A stretch of DNA of 64,000 nucleotides from Nodosilinea sp. E11 (GTDB lineage: Bacteria > Cyanobacteriota > Cyanobacteriia > Phormidesmidales > Phormidesmidaceae). Made by a program: the position numbers and the translations under genes. The DNA lies in the NCBI RefSeq assembly GCF_032813545.1, contig NZ_CP136514.1, positions 310,001 to 374,000 on the forward strand. Reading direction: 5' to 3'. The notes beneath the pieces were generated by a model, which was not told where the DNA came from, did not search any database, and was given only the letters and a program-made list of their open reading frames with translations. This document shows positions 50,468 through 59,070 of this stretch, piece after piece (the stretch's first letter is position 1; each line of letters begins with the position of its first letter).

Positions 50468-51470
50468 TGAGCAGCGCCGGACTGGTGAGGTTGGCTTGAC
50501 TGATTTGACCCGCAAGGCACTGGGTGCAGCCTTCCGGGGTGGTGCGTCCACAGGTGGCACAGGGCAAAAATTGCGTCGGGGCAGTGCTCTTGATGGCTGA
50601 GGATATGTCTTGGTGCAGCACGATCGCATCACAAAAAAAGTAACCTCCGGCCCTCTCAGTGTGCAAAAAGCCTTCTCGAAACCCCTGCCCTACCTGCCAG
50701 GGCTCGGCGAGGCCGTCCAGGGCAATTTTGATGGCTCTTCGGAGGCGGTAAACATTGCCATCAATCAAGCGAAGGTCAAAGGTGTCCATGATCCTGGTGG
50801 ATTCCACTTCGTCGCCCAAGCGTTCTAGCAACTCTGGTCGCGTCCAAATTCGTTTTGGGTGCTGCATAAAATACTTGAGCAAGATGAACTGAACTTGCCC
50901 GATGCTCAGGTGGGTCAGCAGTCTTCCCTGCTGAGTTTTAACAAAGACATCGTGGGTGTGTAGGTTCACAAGCAGATGATCCGAGCTCACTGTTCTGCGA
51001 GATAAGCCTATTCTGCGATCGATAGCGGCCACTTGGGCCATCAGCACCAGCTCTCTGACGGGCATCTCGGCAACTAGGTCAAACCCCATGTTATAGAGGT
51101 GCCCTACATCTAGTGACTCGTGATTGGTGATGGCGATGATAACGGGGCTGTAGCCATTATTCAGCGGCGCATACAGCCGTTGAAACTGAAGGAAAAAACT
51201 GGGCAGCGACAGGATATTCCAGGTTGCGACAAAGATTAGGTCTGGCTTGTCCTGGCCGATGACAGTTAGCGATGTCTCGCAGTTGCAGATGTTGACCTCG
51301 TGACCTGCTTCATCCAGGCATTGCGCCAAGGTAGCTAGATGTTCAGGCTCGTTGCAGACTATAAGTGCTCTCACGACACCATACCTTTGAATTACTACTT
51401 TCGGCAATCTTTCCGTGGTTTGTCGGGGATAGTCCGTAGCTTTTAGGTTTTCTTTAGAAGTCGCTGCCAA
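50451..51470 (-). CDS. Response-regulator-like protein with degenerate receiver and zinc tail
   Basis: A 339-residue protein. Residues ~30-150 look like a receiver domain (VVRALIVCNEPEHLATLAQC, LIFVATWNILS), but the usual phospho-Asp is not clearly in place (FVATW instead of a D). Residues ~180-280 form an OmpR/PhoB-type winged helix (LLTHLSIGQVQFILLKYFMQ, RLRRAIKIALDG). The end has CATCGRTTPEGCTQC, a CxxC-x8-type zinc pattern (~318-334). It runs convergent to the signal peptidase. It may regulate the transfer genes; phosphorylation is doubtful. Confidence 0.7.
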   Translation of the reverse strand: MAATSKENLKATDYPRQTTERLPKVVIQRYGVVRALIVCNEPEHLATLAQCLDEAGHEVNICNCETSLTVIGQDKPDLIFVATWNILSLPSFFLQFQRLYAPLNNGYSPVIIAITNHESLDVGHLYNMGFDLVAEMPVRELVLMAQVAAIDRRIGLSRRTVSSDHLLVNLHTHDVFVKTQQGRLLTHLSIGQVQFILLKYFMQHPKRIWTRPELLERLGDEVESTRIMDTFDLRLIDGNVYRLRRAIKIALDGLAEPWQVGQGFREGFLHTERAGGYFFCDAIVLHQDISSAIKSTAPTQFLPCATCGRTTPEGCTQCLAGQISQANLTSPALLIKDQA

Positions 51471-51654
51471 TAGGTGTACTTCAACATGTTTTTTAGTATT
51501 TCTTCATCTCACATATATGGTTGGAATTAGTTCGCAACCAAACTTAGCCAAAACAAGAGGGCTTGCGACATGGGGGCGAAATTCGGTTGATAGGGTTTTC
51601 CCAGGGTTAAACCCCGGTTTGATCCATCTATCCTTTTCCCCCTGTGGTTCCGCT

Positions 51655-52320
51655 ATGAACACAACTACGTTCAAACCTTTGAGTATTGAAGAACGGGCAG
51701 CGGCCTCTCGGTTTTCAGCCAAGGTTGTTCAATGCATGAGAGATCGAGGCGTTGCCCAATCGCTATCGGCCAGTCAAGCCAATGTGTTTAAGGCCCTATC
51801 TGAAAATCGATTCCTCCGCTCTGTCGTTAAAGTGCTGCCTTGGCTTGCGATCGGCGGTTTTGCCGGACTCCGACTGCTTCAGTTATCCCCCACGATGGCG
51901 ATCGGCTCGGGCCTGTGTATGGCTGTCGCGATGATTCTGCGTCGGGCCGCGAAAAAGGATGTTGTCGCCAGTCGCATCTTGAAGAAGATTGGCTCCCCCC
52001 GTGTCTTTCGGCTGGTGCTGGGCCTCCTCTTTGGTTCTAGCCTCTGGATGAGCCAAACGAACCCGTTGTTTGCGCAGTTCTTTCAGGTAGCTGAAGATTT
52101 CTTTAATACCACTTTCCCTGATGCTGGGGATGTTGTTCCCCTGGTGTTTGGGGTAATTCGAGCACTGTTTTTACTCTATATCGCGGTTTCTCTGGTGCGC
52201 GTTATTCAATCGGCCAGAAATGACGACGATTGGCAGCAGCTGGCCCGCGCTCCCATGATTATCGTTATGGCGGTGGTCATTGGGGATGTGCTGGCGACCC
52301 TGGTAATTGGTGGAGCCTAG
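51655..52320 (+). CDS. VirB2-like pilin candidate / transfer membrane protein
   Basis: About 221 residues from ATG 51655. It has a cytosolic helical N-terminus, then several hydrophobic segments (~72-90, ~98-108 and ~150-170). A signal-peptidase-like site FAQ-FF follows TNPLFAQ (~140). The C-terminal ~80 residues hold two helices (VFGVIRALFLLYIAVSLVRV and IIVMAVVIGDVLATLVIG) around a charged turn, the VirB2 pilin architecture. Position at the head of the VirB operon supports this. The pilin assignment is inference from layout, not a family match I can confirm. Confidence 0.5.
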   Translation: MNTTTFKPLSIEERAAASRFSAKVVQCMRDRGVAQSLSASQANVFKALSENRFLRSVVKVLPWLAIGGFAGLRLLQLSPTMAIGSGLCMAVAMILRRAAKKDVVASRILKKIGSPRVFRLVLGLLFGSSLWMSQTNPLFAQFFQVAEDFFNTTFPDAGDVVPLVFGVIRALFLLYIAVSLVRVIQSARNDDDWQQLARAPMIIVMAVVIGDVLATLVIGGA

Positions 52321-52459
52321 CCCGTGGTGGTTAGCTCGATACAAGCGATGCCTGGTATGACGCGACTCCCATCCCAATGGCTGTGGCTAGAGCGATGGTC
52401 ATTGGGATGTAAGGGCAAACGGTTATACAACTCTATTCTTCAGCAGAGACTAATCCTCT

Positions 52460-52855
52460 ATGTTGGGACACCCCGACGATTTTGTCCCGGTAAACGGGGC
52501 GATCAATATGAAGCCAGGGTTTGGGCCGATTCCAGCAGATCAGCTGGTTCCCTGGTGTGTGATTGCCCTGTTCAATATCGTTATTGTCAATCGAATCTTT
52601 GGGGCTGGGTGGATACCGACGATTTTATGCATCGGCTGGGGGGCGGCGACCTGGTGGGTGCTGACGGGGTCTGATGCATCCCGTTTCCTCTCCAAGTTTC
52701 ATTCACCTCCCAGCTGGTGCTACGGCCACCTCACTTATTTCACGCCACTCGCGCCGTACCCTGACCTCAATCCGCGCAAGAAGATTAAAAAACGAGAAAA
52801 GCGAAGAAAAACACCCAAAAAATCTAGAAATCGGCCAAGGGTAGATTATTTCTGA
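52460..52855 (+). CDS. VirB3-like small membrane protein
   Basis: A 131-residue protein with two hydrophobic helices (CVIALFNIVIVNRIFG and IPTILCIGWGAATWWVL) and a long basic, Lys/Arg-rich tail (RKKIKKREKRRKTPKKSRNR). VirB3 proteins are small with one or two helices and sit just before virB4. It lies 140 bp after the pilin-like gene and 33 bp before virB4. The basic tail is unusually long for VirB3 and could contact DNA or membranes. Confidence 0.5.
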   Translation: MLGHPDDFVPVNGAINMKPGFGPIPADQLVPWCVIALFNIVIVNRIFGAGWIPTILCIGWGAATWWVLTGSDASRFLSKFHSPPSWCYGHLTYFTPLAPYPDLNPRKKIKKREKRRKTPKKSRNRPRVDYF

Positions 52856-52888
52856 GAAACGTTTTGGCACAATCAGAGAGTCAAGCGC

Positions 52889-55747
52889 ATGACAAGTGGA
52901 AAGCTCGGAAAACGCAATGTAAAGTCTCTTAAGTCATCAAAGGGGGGACCCACAAAGACGACGCTAAAGGCGTTTGAAGATTTTTGTAGCCTCAGAACCT
53001 TTGTCAGGTTCAAGATGAAAGGCCGGAGTGTAGGGGCAGCTCTTTTATCCCACAAAAATAGCTATCGTCTGGTGTTTGGATTTACCTGCCGGGGGCTACA
53101 TGACACGTTGCGGTCTGAGCAGATTTTCCCCACGGTTGAGCGGCTAGAGTCTGGGCTTAAGGAACTGCCTCGTAATGGCACGATGACGGTTCAACTCAGT
53201 AGCTTCGCTACCGATCGAGATCGCCAGACTGAGCTAGATGAGCTGATTGCGTCGGCCCCATCGCCAGAGATCAAGCTGATTCTTCTGAGTGAAAAGAAAC
53301 GTGCCCAAGACCTGGCCAGCCAAGGGGTGCGCAAGGTCAAAACCATGACCATTTACTGCACCTACACCATTGCTGGAGACGATCGCGCTGGGGCTGAGGC
53401 TGACCCGATTGAGAGAGCACTGGCCTCCCTGGTGTCCTTCTGGGAAGGGTTCAAAGGCAAGGGTAAGAGCGTTGTCATGCGCCAATTTGAGGAGATGTTT
53501 AACTCTGCCTTTGAAGAGGGGTACATGCGTTGGGAGTCCCTGTTAGCGATCAAAATGGGACTTGAAGTTTCCCCTATGTCTGCGGAGGATCTTTGGGGTA
53601 AGACCTGGGACATTTTCAATACGAGCCAGCCTCCCAATGTCCCCAACCCCCTAACGTTTGATGGGCGGACAATCACTGAAGAATCTACCAGCGAATACGA
53701 TCCAAAGTCGCTGTTGATTCAGGGCGAGGGCGGTGAAATGACCGTCCCCGATGCGGATCGCGCCTGGGTTAGGGTGAGGGGCAAATATGTTGCCGTTATG
53801 CCGTTTGTGGCCAAGCCTGTTGGTTTTAGCAACATGCGTGCCCAGCTGAGATATCTCTGGGATGTGCTCTGCCGCCATCAGGTGGTGGATACTGAAATCA
53901 TTTGCCAGATTGCCCCGGCGAATCAGGCGATTGTCAAAACCCAAATGCAGCGGCTGATAAAACAGTCGAATAATGCAGTCCTCGGCTCCGACTCAATTGA
54001 TGTTGGGGCCAGCATCAAGATGCAGAAGTCGGTAGAAGCGACCGCAAAAATTATCGAGGGTGCAATCCCAGTCAAAGTCGCAACGGTGGTAATGATCCAC
54101 CGCTCCAGTCGGGCCAAGCTGTCGGAAGCCTGTCGGCACATGGCTGAGGGTTTTCTACTGCCTGCGAAAGTGGTCAGAGAACCCGAGGTTGCATGGCAGC
54201 ATTGGCTCCAGTGCCATCCCATGCTGGCGTGGGAGAAGCTGCTGATGGCCCCGTACAACCGGACGCAGACCTATCTCAGCAGCGAGGCTCCCGGCCTGAT
54301 TCCGCTCACCATGACTCGCCCGGTTAGCAAGCAAGGTTTTGAGCTGATTGCAGATGAGGGCGGGAGTCCGGTCAAGATCGACTTCATTAATGAACACCGA
54401 AATATAGCCGTTTTTGGCACCACCCGCTCAGGTAAGTCGGTGTGCGTATCAGGGATGCTGTCGATGTTTTTGGCGAAGGGTTACCCCATTGTTTGCCTGG
54501 ACTATCCCAAACCGGATGGTACCTCGACCTTTACCGACTATGCCAAATTCCTTGGCAACCACGCTGCCTATTTCGATATTGGGAGAGAGTCCAACAACCT
54601 GCTGGAGCTGCCAACGCTCAACGGTCTAAGCCCCGAGGATCGAGAGGAGCGCATGCAAGACTATATTGCGTTCTTAGAGTCGGCCCTGGTCACGATGGTA
54701 TTGCCATCCACCGAGAATCAGCAATTGCTTGAGCAAACAGTCCGGAGCTTGATTGGTAGGGCATTAAGTAAATTCTTTGTCGATGCCGCAATATTGGGTC
54801 GATATAAAGCGGCTGAATTGGCTGGATTTGGCAGTGAGGCATGGAAAAATATGCCTACCCTTAAAGACTTCATTGATTTTTGCTCTTTTGAAAAACTAGA
54901 GCTAGAAGAAAGCGGGAGTGATGAAATCGGCAATGCCGCTAGCCACATTAGGCTTCAACTAAACTACTGGCTAAAATCGCGGATTGGCAAAGCGATCGGT
55001 CGGGCTAGTTCTTTCCGCACTGACGCTCAGCTCCTAGTCTTTGCTCTAAGAAACTTGAGTAATGAAAATGAGGCAGCGATTCTTTCGCTCTCTGCCTATT
55101 CTGCTGCACTTCGTCGCGCCCTGGGCAGCCCCAAGTCAATTTTCTTCATTGATGAGTCACCGATTCTCTTTGAATACAAGACGATATCCCAGTTGATTGG
55201 CCGATTATGCGCGAACGGTGCTAAGGCGGGAATTCGCGTCATGCTATCGGCCCAAGACCCCGACACCATTATGAAATCGGTGTCGGGAGCCAAGGTCATG
55301 CAAAACATGGGCACCAAGCTGATTGGCCGTATCCAGACCGTTGCGGTGGATTCCTTTGAAACGTTGCTGGGCTATCCCAGGGATGTGATTTCAAAGAACG
55401 CAACTGAGGCCTTTTTCCCGAAAAGAACTGAGATGTACTCAAACTGGCTTCTAGACATCGACGGGCACTATCTGTATTGCCGCTTTTACCCTGGGGCTGT
55501 TCAGATCGCAGCGGTTGCTAATAACCCGGACGAACAAGAACTCAGAGATTTGATGCTCGTGCGTCTTCGACCTCAGGGCAAATTTAAGGCGATGGCCCAA
55601 TTTGCCGAACGCTACGTTGATGCTATCCGTAATGGCGGCGGAATAGTCGATTTAATCGAGCAAGAAAAAGCTTTGGTGCAACGCGAAGTAACCCACGTCT
55701 ACCCATCAGTGGAATGTTCATCTCGACCCTTAAGTTCAGTTAATTAG
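52889..55747 (+). CDS. virB4: VirB4-type secretion ATPase
   Basis: VirB4 powers pilus and substrate movement in type IV secretion. The 952-residue protein has Walker A FGTTRSGKSV (~507-516), Walker B KSIFFIDESPILFE (~748-761) and the downstream RVMLSAQDPDTIM (~786-798). The N-terminal half is poorly conserved but fits a VirB4 N-terminal domain. The start is ATG 52889. It is 33 bp downstream of the VirB3-like gene and 15 bp before the next gene, in one operon. Confidence 0.9.
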   Translation: MTSGKLGKRNVKSLKSSKGGPTKTTLKAFEDFCSLRTFVRFKMKGRSVGAALLSHKNSYRLVFGFTCRGLHDTLRSEQIFPTVERLESGLKELPRNGTMTVQLSSFATDRDRQTELDELIASAPSPEIKLILLSEKKRAQDLASQGVRKVKTMTIYCTYTIAGDDRAGAEADPIERALASLVSFWEGFKGKGKSVVMRQFEEMFNSAFEEGYMRWESLLAIKMGLEVSPMSAEDLWGKTWDIFNTSQPPNVPNPLTFDGRTITEESTSEYDPKSLLIQGEGGEMTVPDADRAWVRVRGKYVAVMPFVAKPVGFSNMRAQLRYLWDVLCRHQVVDTEIICQIAPANQAIVKTQMQRLIKQSNNAVLGSDSIDVGASIKMQKSVEATAKIIEGAIPVKVATVVMIHRSSRAKLSEACRHMAEGFLLPAKVVREPEVAWQHWLQCHPMLAWEKLLMAPYNRTQTYLSSEAPGLIPLTMTRPVSKQGFELIADEGGSPVKIDFINEHRNIAVFGTTRSGKSVCVSGMLSMFLAKGYPIVCLDYPKPDGTSTFTDYAKFLGNHAAYFDIGRESNNLLELPTLNGLSPEDREERMQDYIAFLESALVTMVLPSTENQQLLEQTVRSLIGRALSKFFVDAAILGRYKAAELAGFGSEAWKNMPTLKDFIDFCSFEKLELEESGSDEIGNAASHIRLQLNYWLKSRIGKAIGRASSFRTDAQLLVFALRNLSNENEAAILSLSAYSAALRRALGSPKSIFFIDESPILFEYKTISQLIGRLCANGAKAGIRVMLSAQDPDTIMKSVSGAKVMQNMGTKLIGRIQTVAVDSFETLLGYPRDVISKNATEAFFPKRTEMYSNWLLDIDGHYLYCRFYPGAVQIAAVANNPDEQELRDLMLVRLRPQGKFKAMAQFAERYVDAIRNGGGIVDLIEQEKALVQREVTHVYPSVECSSRPLSSVN

Positions 55748-55762
55748 TTATGAGGCGTAGCT

Positions 55763-57079
55763 ATGAATCGGCAACTCTTAAAACCTGGATTGCGCTCATT
55801 AACGTTGGTTGGCGCAGTCACCATGGCGGTGGCCCAGGGGCAGCCAGTACGGGCTCAGGCTATCAATCCGCCTGCCATTCCTGCTGACTCGACTGCAACA
55901 TTCGCCCCGACCTCTGCTACAGGCTCTATCCCTGGACTTGACTTGGGGGCGCTTGTTAATGGGGGCTGGGGCAGTGGTACGGGTAGCATTCTCAATGGCG
56001 ACCTAAGCAGCATCCTCAACGGGGGAGGCCTAGGCGGCATTCTTAATGGCGACCTGGGTAGCATCCTCAATGGCGGTGGCCTGGGTGGCATCCTCAACGG
56101 CGACCTGGGTAGCATTCTCAACGGTGGTGGCCTGGGTGGCATTCTTAATGGCGACCTGGGTAGCATTCTCAACGGTGGTGGCCTGGGTGGCATTCTTAAT
56201 GGCGACCTGGGTAGCATTCTCAACGGTGGTGGCCTGGGTGGCATCCTCAACGGCGGCTGGGGCGGCACCCCCACTGGCGGTGGTCTGGGCGGCATCTTGA
56301 CGGGTGGTGGTGGGTCTAACAACCCTCTCGGGGACATTCTCAATGCCGGTGGCGGGTTTGGTGGCGGGGCTGTGCTTGGCCCTGGTGGTCTTTTTGGTGG
56401 TGGTGATGGCGGTGGACAGGCCATCAATATTCGGACTCCAACTTTAGTCCAGGGGGTTGCGGCTCGTTCTCCGGGAGTTTCTACGGCGTCTGGACGATTC
56501 CTTGACAATATCCGAGGCGGCTTTAGGTCGCCGCCAGAATTTGTTACTGGCCTCTTAGGCGTTCCCGACGTGCTGGCCTCTCAGGACGCGCTAGCCAATG
56601 CGATCATCTCGGGGTCTGAGAATGGCTCGCCTGGTGCTGCTTCTCAGCGGGTAGATCGGTTCAACATGAACCCGATCGCCCTGGCTGCTACGGCGAGTAA
56701 AGAGGTCTCCCGCGCGGCTGCCGCAGGCTTCGCCAACTCTCTCCTCAGCTCGGAAGGGCAGGAAGCGATTGTGGCTGAGGTAAAGGCCACAGACGATACC
56801 TTGCAGGAAATCGTCACCCTAGCGGAAGAGGCTCAGGGACTGGACGTAACCCAGGACGTGATGAAAGCCCACATTGCAGCGATGGCGCAGTCTTCCGCCA
56901 TTGATGTCGCTCAGTATGGGCAATCCATCCAAATGCGGCAGCAACTGGCGGCTGACTCGCTGGTGCAGGTTGAAGCCGCCCGAGAGCTATCGGCTCTCAA
57001 CCGGGCGCAATCTCGTCAAGGCATGGCCCAGGCTGCTGAGGTGATCAACAGCTCGGCGGGCTTAGTGCTTTTTCAGTAA
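55763..57079 (+). CDS. Gly-rich repeat protein of the transfer operon (VirB5/TrbJ position)
   Basis: A 438-residue exported protein with a signal peptide (LRSLTLVGAVTMAVAQGQPV, cleavage near RAQA). It has a 17-residue tandem repeat, consensus GGILNGDLGSILNGGGL (residues ~74-180). The C-terminal ~130 residues are helical (LQEIVTLAEEAQGLDVTQD and later QQLAADSLVQVEAARELS). The helical part fits the VirB5/TrbJ class that coats or guides pili; the repeats are not part of that class. It follows virB4 closely. Confidence 0.55.
   Translation: MNRQLLKPGLRSLTLVGAVTMAVAQGQPVRAQAINPPAIPADSTATFAPTSATGSIPGLDLGALVNGGWGSGTGSILNGDLSSILNGGGLGGILNGDLGSILNGGGLGGILNGDLGSILNGGGLGGILNGDLGSILNGGGLGGILNGDLGSILNGGGLGGILNGGWGGTPTGGGLGGILTGGGGSNNPLGDILNAGGGFGGGAVLGPGGLFGGGDGGGQAINIRTPTLVQGVAARSPGVSTASGRFLDNIRGGFRSPPEFVTGLLGVPDVLASQDALANAIISGSENGSPGAASQRVDRFNMNPIALAATASKEVSRAAAAGFANSLLSSEGQEAIVAEVKATDDTLQEIVTLAEEAQGLDVTQDVMKAHIAAMAQSSAIDVAQYGQSIQMRQQLAADSLVQVEAARELSALNRAQSRQGMAQAAEVINSSAGLVLFQ
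55982..56311 (+). repeat. 51-bp tandem repeat coding for 17-residue units
   Basis: Units start at 55982, 56033, 56084, 56135 and 56186 and are almost identical. Degenerate units follow from 56237 and 56288. Low divergence between units at DNA level suggests recent expansion or homogenisation, so copy number may vary between strains. Confidence 0.85.
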
Positions 57080-57115
57080 CTCAACCCAGGCAACGGTTCT
57101 ATTTGGGGACAGAAG

Positions 57116-58276
57116 ATGAGCGTAATTCTCACGCAGATTTTAGGAGTGCAAGGTGCTGGCGAGCTGCTCCGCCAGGGCTTTGAGATGAGCCGTGATATTG
57201 GCGATATCTACAGCCTGTATTGGACGCAGCTGTTCACCTCGGAACTCTACACCCAAATCACCGGACTGGCGCTGATCTTTGCCGTTGGGGCGCTGGTCTT
57301 GTTCATGATGCGATTTGCCTATATGGCCGTGCATGAGGATGATTACCGGGAGCCCCTGAGAATGCTGGTGTGGCCGCTGATTGTGGTTGCCTTATTGAGC
57401 AATCAAGGTAGCCTTTTGGGCATCTCGACACGCTCTGTTCGTGACGTCATCAACCGGACAAATGAGCAGGTGCTGCAAGTCTCGATGTTGAACGTCACCC
57501 TGGAAGAAGCGATCCGGGGGGCGATCGCCAAGGGGGTTGTGGTCGCCGAGGTAGATGCCCAGGTTCAGCAATGCCAGTCTCTGTTGGGTGAGGCCCAGAT
57601 CCAATGCCTTGAGATGGCCTATGAGCAGATCGAGGCGACGGTGGGCGACTTCAAGCAGCATTGGCTGGTAACGGCTACGGGTGTTGCTGGTAGTGTCTTT
57701 CCTCAAATTGACATGACCTTGCAGATGGTTCGAGGGGCGATCGACGCCTATAACACTGACGGCAATGTAGGCGATATTTTACCGGGTGCATTTGGGGGCC
57801 TGATTGGCTCCCAGTCCCGCGTAGTTATCCATGCCTTTCTGATGGCTTTCCAGTGGGCGTTTGTGAATTTGATTCAAATTTCGCTATTGCTCACAGCCCT
57901 GATGGGGCCGTTCGCTGTGGCGGCTAGTCTGTTGCCTTTTGGTGGCAAACCCATCTTTGCCTGGATCACCGGATTCTTGAGTCTGGGGTTTGCTCAGATG
58001 GCCTACAACATCATTGTCGGCATGTGTGCGGTCGTGATTATGAACGCCAACACCTTTGATACCAATGGTTTCCTGGTATTAATCGCCCTGCTGGCCCCGG
58101 CACTGGCGTTGGGGTTGGCCAGTGGGGGTGGATTGGCGATTTTCAATATCATGCTGGCCGGGTCAACTGGGGCCGCGACGATCCTGCTCAGCCGGATGGC
58201 GCTATCGACTACCCACGTCAGTACCAACCATTCCTCTCAATCGGCCTATCCAAGACTGCCCCAAGGGGGGCGCTGA
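57116..58276 (+). CDS. VirB6/TrbL-like polytopic membrane protein
   Basis: A 386-residue protein with multiple hydrophobic segments: LALIFAVGALVLFMMRFAYM (~52-71), MLVWPLIVVALLSNQGSLLG (~83-102) and FVNLIQISLLLTALMGPFAV (~250-270). Three more lie toward the C-terminus (~285-365). VirB6/TrbL proteins form the inner-membrane channel. It sits between the Gly-rich protein and the VirB8-like gene in the same operon. Its own ribosome site GGGGAC (57107-57112) precedes ATG 57116. Confidence 0.7.
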   Translation: MSVILTQILGVQGAGELLRQGFEMSRDIGDIYSLYWTQLFTSELYTQITGLALIFAVGALVLFMMRFAYMAVHEDDYREPLRMLVWPLIVVALLSNQGSLLGISTRSVRDVINRTNEQVLQVSMLNVTLEEAIRGAIAKGVVVAEVDAQVQQCQSLLGEAQIQCLEMAYEQIEATVGDFKQHWLVTATGVAGSVFPQIDMTLQMVRGAIDAYNTDGNVGDILPGAFGGLIGSQSRVVIHAFLMAFQWAFVNLIQISLLLTALMGPFAVAASLLPFGGKPIFAWITGFLSLGFAQMAYNIIVGMCAVVIMNANTFDTNGFLVLIALLAPALALGLASGGGLAIFNIMLAGSTGAATILLSRMALSTTHVSTNHSSQSAYPRLPQGGR

Positions 58277-58326
58277 TTTCTGCCTGGTTGAGATTTCTTT
58301 GGCCGTAGACCCTGTAGGTGAATGAG

Positions 58327-59070
58327 ATGACATTAATCAACCCGAAAAGACAAGGTTTACTCGCAACCGAAAACCTCCTACCCCTCTTTGTGTTGCTGGC
58401 GCTAGTGCTGGGCGGCCTCAATCTGTTGCTGACGGCAGTGCTGGGGATGACGACCAGTCAAATTGCTAGAAAGCCTGTCCCGACGCTGGTGCAAACCATT
58501 GACGGCAATTCGTTTACGGTGAAGCCGATCGACAACCTGGATAGAACACCGGAGTCGATTCGCCTGTTCACTCGGCAGGCGATGACGATGTTGTTCACCT
58601 GGAATGGCGTCAGTCAAGCTCAGGATGCGACCGGGACAATCCAAACAACGACCGATTCAGGCGTCAAGGCAGGAAGTAACACGGTCACGACCAAGGCGTG
58701 GCAAGCGAGTTTTAGTCTTTCCGAAGACTTTCGGGCTTCATTTTTGGAGCAGGTCGGTGCATTGACCCCGAGATCGGTGTTTCAGGGACAAGCACAAAGC
58801 GTTTTCAATATTGAGTCCCTATCTGAACCCCTGCAAATCGCGCCTGGGTTTTGGGACGTGACCATGGTCGCGAATCTGATTATTTTTGACGTGAAAAATC
58901 CTGGTGGGATTGCGATTCCGGTCAACAAGGTGATTCGTATTCAGGCCGTTGAGCCCCCCGCTGATCCGATGGAGGCTGAGGCGACGGCAGTGCAGCGGGC
59001 CGTCTATCAGGTGCGCTCGGCAGGACTGCAAATCACTGACATTACTGAGATGACGGAGGCGGCGAGATGA
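58327..59070 (+). CDS. VirB8-like protein
   Basis: About 247 residues from ATG 58327 (a GTG at 58318 would add three codons). There is one membrane helix (LLPLFVLLALVLGGLNLLLT, ~15-34), then a globular periplasmic domain. The domain runs from QIARKPVPTLVQTIDGNSFT (~44) to VMRIQAVEPPADP-like sequence (KVIRIQAVEPP). This is the VirB8 layout, an inner-membrane scaffold. The stop overlaps the next start (ATGA). Confidence 0.6.
   Translation: MTLINPKRQGLLATENLLPLFVLLALVLGGLNLLLTAVLGMTTSQIARKPVPTLVQTIDGNSFTVKPIDNLDRTPESIRLFTRQAMTMLFTWNGVSQAQDATGTIQTTTDSGVKAGSNTVTTKAWQASFSLSEDFRASFLEQVGALTPRSVFQGQAQSVFNIESLSEPLQIAPGFWDVTMVANLIIFDVKNPGGIAIPVNKVIRIQAVEPPADPMEAEATAVQRAVYQVRSAGLQITDITEMTEAAR

Noticed and set aside
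55855-56508. Minus-strand Pro/Arg-rich frame
   Set aside because: It is the complement of the Gly-rich repeats, so its repetitiveness is only a mirror of the real gene.
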